Of a stretch of DNA of 64,000 nucleotides, positions 8,650 through 17,944 are shown in pieces. The stretch comes from Metabacillus endolithicus (GTDB lineage Bacteria > Bacillota > Bacilli > Bacillales > Bacillaceae). Each line of letters opens with the position of its first letter. Position 1 is the first letter of the stretch. The DNA lies in the NCBI RefSeq assembly GCF_023078335.1, contig NZ_CP095550.1, forward strand, positions 4,446,001 to 4,510,000, read 5' to 3'. The notes beneath the pieces were generated by a model, which saw only the letters and a program-made list of their open reading frames with translations, was not told the DNA's origin and made no database searches. Position numbers and translations under genes: made by a program.

Positions 8650-9576
8650 ATGAAAAAGTGGAGGTTTCTTTTATGTTCATTCTTTCTTGTTATCCTTTTT
8701 ACTGGTTGTAGTAATAATTCAAGTGAGAGTGCAATTGATAATACGACGAGTCAATCCGCTGATCAAGCTGTTCCGGAACTGGAAAAGAAAGAACGATCAG
8801 AAGGAGATTCAGTAGAAAATACGGTTGAAAAGGAAAAAAAGGAAGATAACTTTAATAGTGACAGGAAGGTTATTTATACAGCTGATCTGTCTATAAAAGT
8901 ATCGAACTTTGATGAAACAGTGAAATTTGTTCAAGAGAAAATAGAAACTTTACATGGATATGTTGTACAATCTCATTCCTACTCTGTGGATGATGGAGAA
9001 ACGGTTGAAGGTACAATAACAGTGAGAATACCACAGGAATCTTTTCATTTATTTTTGGAGAGTGTTGAAAAGGGAAGTACAAAGGTTTTAGATCGTTCAA
9101 TTTCCGGCCAAGATGTAACAGAAGAATATGTTGATCTTGAATCACGTTTGAAATCTAAACAAGTTGTTGAAAAAAGATTACTTGAATTTATGGAGAAGGC
9201 TGAAAAAACAGAGGATTTATTAAAAATTTCAAGCGACTTAGCAGCTATACAAGAAGAAATTGAGACAATAAAGGGAAGAATGAATTACTTAGATAATCAA
9301 GTTAGTTTAGCTACTGTAACGCTTCAAGTTAGAGAAGATAAAGTAAGTGTTCCAGGTCTTGATAATGAGGGTTTGAATACTTGGGAGCGGACAAAGAAGC
9401 AGTTCATGGAAAGTGTTAATGTTGTTTTAAAATCAATGTCTAGTATTTTTATTTTCTTAGTTGGAAGTTTACCGATTTTAATTCTTATTGGTGGAATTCT
9501 TTTTATTGCGCTTTTTATTTTTAAAAGAAAAAGAAGGCATAATCAAGGAAAACCACCAACTAATTTAGGTGAATAA
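8650..9576 (+). CDS. DUF4349 domain lipoprotein
   Basis: A 308-residue exported lipoprotein with lipobox LFTGC (Cys20), then a charged Ser/Glu/Lys-rich linker of about 50 residues. The DUF4349 domain begins at KVIYTADLSIKV and contains VTEEYVDLESRLKSKQ, then a coiled coil with the conserved LLKISSDLAAIQEEIETIKGR region. One C-terminal membrane helix (about 266-290) is followed by a basic tail. The protein is therefore held at the membrane at both ends. The function is unknown; the upstream ECF-type promoter hints at envelope stress. Confidence 0.85.
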   Translation: MKKWRFLLCSFFLVILFTGCSNNSSESAIDNTTSQSADQAVPELEKKERSEGDSVENTVEKEKKEDNFNSDRKVIYTADLSIKVSNFDETVKFVQEKIETLHGYVVQSHSYSVDDGETVEGTITVRIPQESFHLFLESVEKGSTKVLDRSISGQDVTEEYVDLESRLKSKQVVEKRLLEFMEKAEKTEDLLKISSDLAAIQEEIETIKGRMNYLDNQVSLATVTLQVREDKVSVPGLDNEGLNTWERTKKQFMESVNVVLKSMSSIFIFLVGSLPILILIGGILFIALFIFKRKRRHNQGKPPTNLGE

Positions 9577-9587
9577 ATGAAATGCTT

Positions 9588-9848
9588 TTATGTAGCCAAG
9601 ATCGTTAAAATAAGCATCGTTATAAAGACAGAACCAATTACTAGTAGTACACTAACTAAAATAGACATTTTTTTATCCGCAAGGTGATAATGGGGAAGAA
9701 TTCGCTTTAATGAGAGCGAAATAATTATGTAAATGAATATAACCCCGATAATAAAGGTAACCCCACTAGACTCAAAACCTAGAAAGGCAAAGTAAATTCC
9801 AGAAAAAAAGATTAGCAAGCAGTATTCAATTAGAGTGTGTAATTTCAT
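9588..9848 (-). CDS. Small three-helix membrane protein, unknown function
   Basis: An 86-residue protein with three predicted membrane helices (about residues 5-24, 28-46 and 61-84) and a short HYHLADKK loop. A proper RBS (AAGGGAG) precedes the ATG by six bases. It faces the DUF4349 gene tail to tail. I do not recognise a family. Confidence 0.65.
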   Translation of the reverse strand: MKLHTLIEYCLLIFFSGIYFAFLGFESSGVTFIIGVIFIYIIISLSLKRILPHYHLADKKMSILVSVLLVIGSVFITMLILTILAT

Positions 9849-9942
9849 GTTAGTCTCCCTTAAACTTTTAGATAGCTTATTTTAACATAAATTAAATATG
9901 AGTTTAAGAAAGACAAGGACTAATAATTGAAATTATAAATAG

Positions 9943-9975
9943 AAAAGAAGCAGCTGGGAAAGCTGCTTCTTTTTT
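9943..9975. terminator. Bidirectional terminator next to the cstA relic
   Basis: GAAGCAGCT and AGCTGCTTC enclose five bases, with T-rich tracts on both strands. On the minus strand it follows the cstA relic. Confidence 0.75.
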
Positions 9976-10016
9976 GGAAAATGCTATGCTGCAATGTTTA
10001 TGTCATCATCAAGTTG

Positions 10017-10290
10017 TCATTTATTTTCTCTTGCCTTAATAGCAGCCTTATAGAAGAGACCAGTTATAAAACAGTGATGATGCTTGCGCCGATATATGAT
10101 GTTGTTAATAATAGGTCCGAAGATCGGTCCAACTCCAGCGATATTTAATAATTGAATTAGAGAATTACGTTTCTTACCCATAGGAAGGTAATCAACATCA
10201 TCTCTACGAGTAATGGGCAGGTGTTTTTCTTGCTTCCTTCACACCAAAAATCTCTTCTACAAATCGAACGTAAGAAAAGGAGTTAAATAT
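10017..10290 (-). pseudogene. cstA: Relic of a CstA-type carbon starvation/peptide transporter
   Basis: Reading the minus strand gives two CstA-like pieces in different frames: RFVEEIFGVKEARKTPAHYS, then DDVDYLPMGKK followed by LIQLLNIAGVGPIFGPI. These are the hallmark N-terminal region of CstA (KTPAHxxxDGVDYxP, LNIAGVGPxFGP). Directly after GPI the frame runs into an unrelated-looking tail (ITGLFYKAAIKARENK) and stops at 10017-10019. The start codon, first helix and about 400 or more central residues are missing. The large deletion plus frameshift make this a genuine pseudogene. Confidence 0.85.
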
Positions 10291-10369
10291 TTAAAAACAA
10301 TCCGTATTCATATATGATGTTAATATCTGTTAAAAAAGGAAACTCTTAAAAAATATGGAGGAAAAATAA

Positions 10370-10981
10370 GTGGAGGCAATATTGCATGGAATATTATTAG
10401 CATTTGGGTTGATTCTTCCTTTAGGTGCACAAAATGTGTTTGTTTTTAACCAAGGGGCACTACAACCCCGGTTTGTGCAGGCTCTTCCGGTTATTGTTAC
10501 AGCAGCACTTTGTGATACATTTTTAATTATTCTTTCTGTCCTAGGAGTGTCTGTTATTGTTTTTTCATTTGAATGGTTAAAAGTAACTATTTTTTTGATA
10601 GGCATTATGTTTTTGCTTTATATGGGCTGGTCTGTTTGGAGGTCAGATGAACAGGCAGATAAGGAGCATAATTCATCCTCGTTATCTCCTAAAAAACAAG
10701 TTATGTTTGCGATGAGTGTCTCCTTATTAAATCCACATGCAATTTTAGATACAATTGGTGTCATTGGGACAAGCTCACTTGCTTATAATGAAGGAGACAA
10801 GGTGTTATTTACACTAGCGTGTATTATAGTTTCGTGGATTTGGTTTGTTGGTCTCGCACTAACAGGAAGAAGTATAAAGAAAATTGATCAAAATGGAAAA
10901 CATTTGAGAAAGATAAATAAAGTTTCTGCTCTTATTATTTGGGCAGTAGCTGTTTATTTAATCTTTCAATTAATAAGTTAA
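10370..10981 (+). CDS. LysE/ArgO-family amino acid exporter
   Basis: A 203-residue membrane protein of the LysE superfamily, which exports basic or other amino acids. The N-terminal LAFGLILPLGAQNVFVFNQG is the family signature and about six helices can be counted. SLLNPHAILDT in the middle matches the conserved NPxxxLD motif. The start is GTG at 10370, eight bases after TGGAGG. The closest B. subtilis relative by type is YisU. The substrate cannot be told from sequence alone. Confidence 0.88.
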   Translation: MEAILHGILLAFGLILPLGAQNVFVFNQGALQPRFVQALPVIVTAALCDTFLIILSVLGVSVIVFSFEWLKVTIFLIGIMFLLYMGWSVWRSDEQADKEHNSSSLSPKKQVMFAMSVSLLNPHAILDTIGVIGTSSLAYNEGDKVLFTLACIIVSWIWFVGLALTGRSIKKIDQNGKHLRKINKVSALIIWAVAVYLIFQLIS

Positions 10982-10995
10982 AAGGAGATTTGTTA

Positions 10996-11882
10996 ATGAG
11001 GCAAAGTTTTATCAATATTGAAGAAGGTAAAAATACGCATAAGAGATATATTGGTTCTCTATTTGTTGTTTTAGCTTTTATGCTTATTTTAGGAACAGTT
11101 GCATATACAGTAGCACTTATATTAGGTGAGCTTATTCAACCTGGTTTGATAGATTTTGAAACAGGTTTGGTAACAGATCCTTTAGTAGATCTTTACCTAT
11201 TACACTTGCAAAGCATTTTTTAATTCTTGGTCTACTTATTGCAGTTAAAGCTATTTTAAAAAGAAGGTTCATCTCATTAATAACACCGTATAAAAACCTG
11301 AATTGGGGAAAAATATTTTATGGTTATGTAGTTTTATTTATATTATTAATTGTGTTTACACTAATTGATTATGCCTTTTTCCCAAATGATTATTATTTAA
11401 ATGATTTTGATGCTGACAGATTTATGTGGTTATTGGTTGCGGTTATTTTTCTGGTTCCAATTCAAACAACTTCTGAAGAACTTCTTTTCAGAGGGTTTCT
11501 TCTTCAGTGGGGAGCAAAATTTACGAAAAATCCGATATTGCTTGCTATTATAGTAGGCGGGATTTTTGGTAGTCTTCACTTTTTTAACCCGGAAATGGAG
11601 TATGGAGCGTTTTGGGTAGCGCTAGATTATTTAGCAATGGGGTTTATTTGGACGTATATTTCAATTAAAACAAATAGTTCAGAGTTTTCTATTGGTGCAC
11701 ATGCGGCAAATAATATGTTTCTCTGCTTATTTTTAACTATGGATGATACAGTATACGGAGACATCCCTTCCGTGTTTGTAACAACAAATGTCAATGCGAT
11801 GCTTTCAACACTTACTACGATTATTACGGGTGTACTATTTACAATCATTGTATTTCGGAAACAAAAGAAAGAAATAATGTAG
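10996..11882 (+). CDS. CPBP-family intramembrane metalloprotease, frameshifted
   Basis: A multi-span membrane protease of the CPBP/Abi family. The catalytic motifs are present: EELLFRGF (EExxxR), GSLHFF (FxxxH-type) and HAANN. The start is ATG at 10996 after AAAGGAG. The frame breaks at the T run 11192-11194: the upstream frame stops at 11223, while the continuation (LPITLAKHFLILGL) is in another frame. Adding one T restores a single product of about 295 residues, normal for the family. Artefactual breakage is the likely reading. Confidence 0.82.
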
Positions 11883-11898
11883 AGACTTTAATCATCTA

Positions 11899-11929
11899 TA
11901 GAGCGTGCTATTAAGCGCGCTCTTTTTTA
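11899..11929 (+). terminator. Terminator downstream of the CPBP protease gene
   Basis: GAGCGTGC and GCGCGCTC (one G-T pair) with a six-base loop, followed by TTTTTT. Confidence 0.85.
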
Positions 11930-11990
11930 GTGAACCAAAGTTGATTGTCGTTCCTTTAAAATATTTTCTATTAATGTTAGGTGTATTGTT

Positions 11991-12350
11991 TCAGGATTTT
12001 TCTCGAAAATGTAGGATAACACTTATAACTAGTATTGTTAGATAGATGGAAATAAAAATAACAAAAGGCATACTGCCGTTCTTAAATAAAAATTCTTGAA
12101 GTTGCTTTGAAAAAAGAAAAAGTAGCCAAGGACCAGCAGATACAAATACAGGAATCATTCCTGTTCCATTTTTTTCCTTTAAAATTCGATAATACATTTT
12201 CTCTAATGTTGAGGTATCGATAGTAAGATAGAAATGTTTAATTTGTTCTATTTCTTTTAGTTCTTTTAACTTATGAAGCGGTTGTCCATTCTCGACTGTT
12301 TTTTTGAATTTCAAATAAAGTTTATGTGCATCCCCGCGTGTTGAAATCAT
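11991..12350 (-). CDS. Membrane protein of unknown function (119 aa)
   Basis: A charged cytoplasmic N-terminal half (HKLYLKFKKTVENG, LKELKEIEQIKHFY, TLEKMYYRILKEK) is followed by two membrane helices (about residues 65-82 and 92-112) and a basic end. RBS GGAGGT stands eight bases before the ATG. I do not recognise the family. It is monocistronic, and its coding pattern looks real. Confidence 0.65.
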   Translation of the reverse strand: MISTRGDAHKLYLKFKKTVENGQPLHKLKELKEIEQIKHFYLTIDTSTLEKMYYRILKEKNGTGMIPVFVSAGPWLLFLFSKQLQEFLFKNGSMPFVIFISIYLTILVISVILHFREKS

Positions 12351-12644
12351 TTGGTGATTACCTCCGTTCCCTAAATTAAGTCGTTAACAAATGAAGCATA
12401 TTTTATACCTCCATTTTTAATATCTGTGGGTGAAAAAATCTTTATCTTTTAGGCTACACGTTGCCCTTAGTAATAAATTCCTTTATAATTAGCATAGCTT
12501 AATGTGTAATTTTCTATAAAATTGCTGTGGTTGAAGTCAATACTGACTTTTACGCATTGTTAAATGTGCATTATTTAACAGGCTTAAAGAGCTATTAAAA
12601 TAAGTATTAGGGTAATCAGATCCCTTGTTATTGGAGGATGTTTC

Positions 12645-14264
12645 ATGATTCAAGTTACGAATGTTAGCTTACGATTTGGAGATCGCAAGCTTTTTGAAGA
12701 TGTTAATATTAAATTTACTCCGGGTAACTGTTACGGTTTAATCGGGGCAAATGGAGCCGGGAAATCAACATTTATTAAAATTTTATCAGGTGAGATTGAA
12801 GCCCAATCTGGTGATGTTAGCATGGCACCTGGTGAACGTTTGGCTGTATTAAAACAAAATCATTTTGAATATGAAGAGCATGAAGTTTTGAAAACTGTCA
12901 TTATGGGCCATAAACGCCTTTATGAAGTAATGCAAGAAAAAGATGCTATCTATATGAAAGCTGATTTCACAGATGAAGATGGTATGAAGGCGGCTGAATT
13001 AGAAGGTGAGTTTGCTGAGCTTAATGGTTGGGAAGCCGAAAGTGAAGCTGCAATCCTTTTAAAAGGACTTGGTATCTCTGAGGACCTTCATACAAAGAAG
13101 ATGGCAGATTTAACAGGTGGAGATAAGGTTAAAGTACTCTTAGCTCAAGCACTTTTTGGTGAGCCGGATGTTCTTCTCTTAGACGAGCCAACCAACCATC
13201 TTGATATCCATGCGATTCAATGGCTAGAGGAATTCCTTATCAACTTTGAGAATACTGTTATTGTAGTATCCCATGACCGTCATTTCTTAAACAAGGTTTG
13301 TACACATATTGCTGATTTAGATTTCTCTAAAATCAAAATCTATGTTGGAAACTATGACTTTTGGTATGAGTCTAGTCAATTGGCACTTAAACTAGGTCAA
13401 GAAGCTAATAAGAAAAAAGAAGAAAAAATTAAAGAGCTTCAAAACTTTATTGCGAGATTTAGCGCTAATGCTTCGAAGTCAAAACAAGCAACATCACGTA
13501 AAAAATTACTAGATAAGATTTCCTTAGACGACATTCAGCCATCTTCTCGTCGTTATCCTTATGTAAACTTTACACCTGAGCGTGAGATAGGGAACGATGT
13601 TTTGCGTGTTGAAGGATTATCAAAAACAATCGATGGTGTAAAAGTTTTAGATAATATTAGTTTTACTTTGAACAAGGAAGATAAAATTGCATTAGTTGGT
13701 CGTGATGAAATTGCGATTACAACTCTTTTCAAAATTTTAGCTGGTGAAATGGAACCTGATAGTGGCTCATTTAAATGGGGGGTAACAACTTCTCAGGCAT
13801 ATTTCCCAAAAGATAATGGTGAGTATTTTAAAGGTGATGAGCCGAATTTAGTTGACTGGTTACGCCAATATTCTCCTAATGACCAAAGTGAAAGCTTTTT
13901 ACGTGGCTTCTTAGGTCGTATGCTTTTCTCTGGTGAAGAAGTTTTGAAAAAGCCAAGTGTATTATCTGGAGGAGAGAAAGTTCGTTGTATGCTATCGAAA
14001 ATGATGCTTAGTGGAGCTAATGTGCTCTTACTGGATGAACCAACGAACCACTTAGACCTTGAATCAATTACCGCTTTAAATAATGGTCTAACAGCATATA
14101 AAGGCGCAATGATCTTTACTTCACATGACCATCAGTTTGTTCAAACAATTGCTAATCGCATTATTGAAATAACTGCGAATGGCTTAGTTGATAAACAAAT
14201 GACTTACGATGAATTCTTAGAAGATGATAATGTTCAAAAACAAGTAAAGCAATTATATGCTTAA
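12645..14264 (+). CDS. ykpA: YkpA-like ABC-F family ATP-binding protein
   Basis: A 539-residue soluble protein with two ABC ATPase domains and no membrane part: the ABC-F class, whose members act on ribosomes. The first domain has Walker A GANGAGKST (about residue 33), signature LTGGD, Walker B LLLDEPTNHLD and VSHDRHFL. A lysine-rich linker (about 245-290) joins the halves. The second has LSGGEKVR, LLLDEPTNHLD and TSHDHQF. Its P-loop reads GRDEIAITT, without the usual lysine. Followed by ykpB as in B. subtilis. RBS TTGGAGG precedes the ATG. Confidence 0.92.
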   Translation: MIQVTNVSLRFGDRKLFEDVNIKFTPGNCYGLIGANGAGKSTFIKILSGEIEAQSGDVSMAPGERLAVLKQNHFEYEEHEVLKTVIMGHKRLYEVMQEKDAIYMKADFTDEDGMKAAELEGEFAELNGWEAESEAAILLKGLGISEDLHTKKMADLTGGDKVKVLLAQALFGEPDVLLLDEPTNHLDIHAIQWLEEFLINFENTVIVVSHDRHFLNKVCTHIADLDFSKIKIYVGNYDFWYESSQLALKLGQEANKKKEEKIKELQNFIARFSANASKSKQATSRKKLLDKISLDDIQPSSRRYPYVNFTPEREIGNDVLRVEGLSKTIDGVKVLDNISFTLNKEDKIALVGRDEIAITTLFKILAGEMEPDSGSFKWGVTTSQAYFPKDNGEYFKGDEPNLVDWLRQYSPNDQSESFLRGFLGRMLFSGEEVLKKPSVLSGGEKVRCMLSKMMLSGANVLLLDEPTNHLDLESITALNNGLTAYKGAMIFTSHDHQFVQTIANRIIEITANGLVDKQMTYDEFLEDDNVQKQVKQLYA

Positions 14265-14266
14265 AT

Positions 14267-14310
14267 AAAACGAGTTGGTATGAAAGTCTTTCATACTGGC
14301 TCGTTTTTTT
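14267..14310 (+). terminator. Terminator downstream of ykpA
   Basis: A long hairpin: AAACGAG and GGTATGAAAG pair with CTTTCATAC and CTCGTTT, followed by a run of T. Confidence 0.88.
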
Positions 14311-14511
14311 GTAAACAAAGCTCATACAGTATGAAGTGCGTAAAAATCTTTTCACAATAGATTATATTTCCAGACGATCTCGTAATGTTTTTACAATTAC
14401 GACTAACAGAAGGGATAGGGGTGTATAACATGACAAATTGATAATGCTTACTTATACTTTAGTTAGAAAATACTTTTATAGCAAAATACAATTACAGAGG
14501 AGAGACAAATA

Positions 14512-15426
14512 TTGAAAGTTTTAGTAGTTGGTGCAGGTGCAGTAGGAGGTTATTTTGGAGGGAGACTTCATGAAAAAGGTGTAGATGTTACGTTTTTAGT
14601 AAGAGAAGGGCGTCAAAAGCAATTAAAAGAAAAGGGCTTAAAAATAGAAAGCATTCATGGGAACTATACATTTCAACCGAAAACGGTTTTAACTACGGAA
14701 TCTGATATTGAAGTATATGATGTTATTTTGATTGGTACGAAATCGTATCATTTTAATCAGGCTATACAAGACATTAAACCATTTGTTGGAACTCAGACGA
14801 CAATCATACCAATGTTAAATGGAATTAAACATCTTTATGAACTTCAAACTATGTTTGCAATAGAACAAATAATAGGTGGCCTTTGCTTTGTAGAATCTAC
14901 TGTTAATGAAGAAGGCACCATCATCCAAACAAGCCCAAGTCATGAATTAGTATATGGAGAACTTTCTGGAGAAGAAACCGAAAGAATTATGAAAATAGAA
15001 GAAGTATTTTCACATACTAAAGCTTCAATTAGAAGAAGTAATACAATTTTACAGGATATGTGGCATAAATATATGTTTATAACTGGATTATCAGGTGTTA
15101 CCTCGTTATTTCGATCAAGCATCGGACCAATTCTTAAAACAGAACATGGCTTAGAAATAATTGAAGGATTATTTGCTGAAATTGGTTTTATTATGCGTAA
15201 AATGAATGCACCGATAGTAGATGGTATTGAAGAGGTTCAGGTAAATAGAGTAAAAGAAATGGATTATACGATGAAGTCATCTATGCAAAGAGATATGGAA
15301 AAAGGCTTTCAAGTTGAAGCGAATCATTTACAAGGCTATCTACTTTCTGAAGCAGAAAAACACAAAGTGAATACTCCTTATCTGAAAATTGTCTATGCAA
15401 ACCTTGAAACCTATGGGAAACAATAA
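14512..15426 (+). CDS. ykpB: YkpB-like ketopantoate reductase-family protein
   Basis: A 304-residue member of the 2-dehydropantoate 2-reductase family, which in pantothenate synthesis reduces ketopantoate with NADPH. The N-terminal Rossmann loop is GAGAVGGYFGGRL. NGIKH near residue 104, the conserved helix of the C-terminal domain (DMWHKYMF) and SSMQRDMEKGF match the family. TTG start at 14512 after GAGGAGAG. Many Bacillus carry this gene in addition to panE, so true ketopantoate activity is uncertain. Confidence 0.88.
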   Translation: MKVLVVGAGAVGGYFGGRLHEKGVDVTFLVREGRQKQLKEKGLKIESIHGNYTFQPKTVLTTESDIEVYDVILIGTKSYHFNQAIQDIKPFVGTQTTIIPMLNGIKHLYELQTMFAIEQIIGGLCFVESTVNEEGTIIQTSPSHELVYGELSGEETERIMKIEEVFSHTKASIRRSNTILQDMWHKYMFITGLSGVTSLFRSSIGPILKTEHGLEIIEGLFAEIGFIMRKMNAPIVDGIEEVQVNRVKEMDYTMKSSMQRDMEKGFQVEANHLQGYLLSEAEKHKVNTPYLKIVYANLETYGKQ

Positions 15427-15442
15427 GGGATGTTGATAGAAC

Positions 15443-15478
15443 AAAGGCAAGCATACAAAATAAAATGCTTGCCTTTTT
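15443..15478. terminator. Bidirectional terminator between ykpB and the cobW-type gene
   Basis: AAAGGCAAGCAT and ATGCTTGCCTTT form a 12-bp stem with T runs in both directions; the genes on either side converge. Confidence 0.9.
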
Positions 15479-15480
15479 AG

Positions 15481-16404
15481 TTAATTAGAGACAATTTCAA
15501 CTGCAGCGAGCTGTTGTTTAAGCGTTTCATGATCTAGATTTTCCCCGATAAAAACAAGAGTTTGTTTTCTTTTGATTTGCTCTTTCATATATAACGGCAT
15601 GCCATAAGAGTATTGAAATAGAAAGGACTCTGTAGAATGAGAAAAGGTTATATATCCTTTAATTCGGTAAATAGTATCGGGCATCTCCCTTAGAAATTTC
15701 TCAAATTGGTCTAAATCAATCGGATTTGTAAAGGTATGAACATAACTTCGTAAGTGCAGGTTCTTAGAAACATGTGATTGTTCATGATGTTTTTTTTCGC
15801 CTAATTGTTTTGGTTGAATAAAAGAGAGTGGTATCTTCGCATGCTCAGTCATGTATAATTTTCCGTTTGGATTTAACCCTTGAATTTCTGCCACTAATTT
15901 TGCTTTTTCATTTTCAGATAGTGAATCTGTTTTATTTAAAAGAACGATATCAGCGTGAGTTACTTGTTCTATTAACAATTTACGCAATTGAATGCTTAGC
16001 TTTTCTTGGTCCTGCCATCTTTTTGCATCTACTAAAGTGATAATGCCCTTAACATCCAGCTTTTCAGCAAAAAGAGGAGATAAACATGCATCAAGTACCT
16101 CGATTGGATGGGCAACCCCAGTAGTTTCAATATAGATTGCGTCCAGCTCATATTCATGAAGCATTTGATTTAGTTGAACCTCAAGCTGACCTTGGATTGT
16201 GCAACAAACACAACCGTTTAGCAACTCTTTTAAGGGTGTATCCTTAGAAACAGCATCAGAATCAATCGATGTTTCTCCTAATTCATTCATAATAACGGCT
16301 ATTTTTCTATTTTTCTGATGTTCCTGGGTAAGAATGTTTTGAAGAAGTGTCGTTTTTCCTGCTCCAAGGAAACCAGATAATATGTATACGTCAACCTTTT
16401 TCAT
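15481..16404 (-). CDS. CobW/COG0523-family GTPase, probable metal chaperone
   Basis: A 307-residue G3E GTPase. The P-loop SGFLGAGKTTLL is near residue 10, the metal-binding CxCC motif is in NGCVCCTIQG (about residue 66), ETTG is the Walker B-like element and NKTD the guanine-specificity motif. The C-terminal domain is short. The family delivers metals such as zinc, cobalt or iron. No Zur-type operator is visible upstream, so zinc control cannot be claimed. RBS AAGGAG precedes the ATG. Confidence 0.88.
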   Translation of the reverse strand: MKKVDVYILSGFLGAGKTTLLQNILTQEHQKNRKIAVIMNELGETSIDSDAVSKDTPLKELLNGCVCCTIQGQLEVQLNQMLHEYELDAIYIETTGVAHPIEVLDACLSPLFAEKLDVKGIITLVDAKRWQDQEKLSIQLRKLLIEQVTHADIVLLNKTDSLSENEKAKLVAEIQGLNPNGKLYMTEHAKIPLSFIQPKQLGEKKHHEQSHVSKNLHLRSYVHTFTNPIDLDQFEKFLREMPDTIYRIKGYITFSHSTESFLFQYSYGMPLYMKEQIKRKQTLVFIGENLDHETLKQQLAAVEIVSN

Positions 16405-16493
16405 GTTAAACTCCTTATCATGCTTTATATATATATTTCCTTTATTAATGGTTTATAAAATTGATACAAGTTTTAGCATATCATATCATAATT

Positions 16494-16525
16494 AAAAGGT
16501 CTGACATATTTAGTCAGACCTTTTT
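16494..16525 (-). terminator. Terminator of ampS
   Basis: AAAGGTCTGAC and GTCAGACCTTT form an 11-bp stem downstream of ampS on the minus strand. Confidence 0.85.
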
Positions 16526-16538
16526 GCATATTTGAAAA

Positions 16539-17771
16539 TTAGAAAGCCCAAGTACCATTGCGGAAGATTGGTTCAGATGTTCCGTCTTCCTTAATACCAT
16601 CAATGTCCATGTTAGCTGCACCAATCATGAAATCAACATGGGTAAGACTGGAGTTTACACCTACTTTTTCAAGCTCCTCGCGAGACATTTTCTTTCCGCC
16701 CTCAACACAAAATGCATAACCGTTTCCAATTGCTAAATGGTTAGATGCGTTTTCGTCAAAAAGAGTGTTATAGAAAAGAATACCTGATTGTGAAATAGGT
16801 GAATCATGAGCAACTAAAGCAATTTCGCCTAAATAATGTGAACCTTCATCAGTTTCAACAAGTTGCTTTAAGACTGCTTCACCTTTTTCTGCTTTTACTG
16901 AAACAATTCTTCCATCTTCAAAAGTTAGTGAGAAATTGTCAATTAAATTACCACTATAGCTTAGAGGCTTCGTGCTTTGAACAACACCATTTACGCCATT
17001 ACGTAATGGCACAGTAAAAACTTCTTCTGTAGGCATATTAGCCATAAAGAAATTTCCTTTTTCGTTCTCACTACCAGCACCAACCCAAGTATGAGTAGGG
17101 TGTAACTCAATAGTTAAATCTGTACCGTCTGCTTTATAGTGAAGTTTTTTGTATCTTTTATTATTTAAGTATTCTACTTTTGTATGTAATGAATCATTAT
17201 GTTGTTTCCATGCTTCAACCGGATCGGCTTGATCAATACGAGTTGTTCTAAAAATGGCTTCCCAAAGCTTTTCAACTTGTTTATCTTCACTTTCGTTAGG
17301 GAATACCTTTGCTGCCCATTCCTTAGAAGGTGCTGCAATTACTGTCCAACTAGCCTTATCTGCTTGTAAATAATTTCGGTATTTTGTCAGTGCCATTCCA
17401 GCAGCTTTTGTAGAAGCGGCGATTCGCTTTGGATCTATCCCACTTAAAAGATCAGGATCTGAAGAAATGATTGACATAAAAGCTCCGTCATTTTCAGCCA
17501 ATGTTTCTAAGCCTTTTGCTTTCCATTCAGGATAATCACTCAATGCTTCTTCAGATGCAAGTTCAAAACGAGTTCTTGTAATAACATCGTCATGCCATTC
17601 AACATATACATTACGCGCACCAGCTTCATAGGCTTTTTTGACAACAAGACGAACAAATTCAAGAACCTCGGTTGATGCGTTAATTGTTAAGTTTTGGTTT
17701 GGTTGAATATTAACCCCTACACGAACTGCGAGTTCAGCATATTTTTCTAAGTTTTGATTGAAATTACTCAA
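16539..17771 (-). CDS. ampS: AmpS, M29-family aminopeptidase
   Basis: A 410-residue cytoplasmic metallo-aminopeptidase of family M29, which removes N-terminal residues from peptides using two metal ions. Conserved stretches carrying the metal ligands are present: NMPTEEVFT, EGSHYLGEIALV, NHLAIGNGYAF and LTHVDFMIG. The length is standard. TTG start at 17771, seven bases after AGGAGGT. In B. subtilis ampS lies next to ykpC and mreBH; here an acyl-CoA dehydrogenase gene has been inserted between them. Confidence 0.94.
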   Translation of the reverse strand: MSNFNQNLEKYAELAVRVGVNIQPNQNLTINASTEVLEFVRLVVKKAYEAGARNVYVEWHDDVITRTRFELASEEALSDYPEWKAKGLETLAENDGAFMSIISSDPDLLSGIDPKRIAASTKAAGMALTKYRNYLQADKASWTVIAAPSKEWAAKVFPNESEDKQVEKLWEAIFRTTRIDQADPVEAWKQHNDSLHTKVEYLNNKRYKKLHYKADGTDLTIELHPTHTWVGAGSENEKGNFFMANMPTEEVFTVPLRNGVNGVVQSTKPLSYSGNLIDNFSLTFEDGRIVSVKAEKGEAVLKQLVETDEGSHYLGEIALVAHDSPISQSGILFYNTLFDENASNHLAIGNGYAFCVEGGKKMSREELEKVGVNSSLTHVDFMIGAANMDIDGIKEDGTSEPIFRNGTWAF

Positions 17772-17944
17772 GAAAAAACCTCCTTCATCCTAGGATGAAT
17801 ATGTAATTAATGGAGCTCCTAAAGAAGTTCCTCTTTCATTTTATCAAAACAAATAGAAGAATGAAAAGGTTAACATAATTGATAAGCTAAATTACTTTCA
17901 GTTAACAAGTAAAATGACTACAATATGGATAACGAGGTGATAAC

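Noticed and set aside
16405..16500. Possible Zur box before the CobW-type GTPase gene
   Set aside because: No AAATCGTAAT-type inverted repeat is present, so zinc regulation is not supported.
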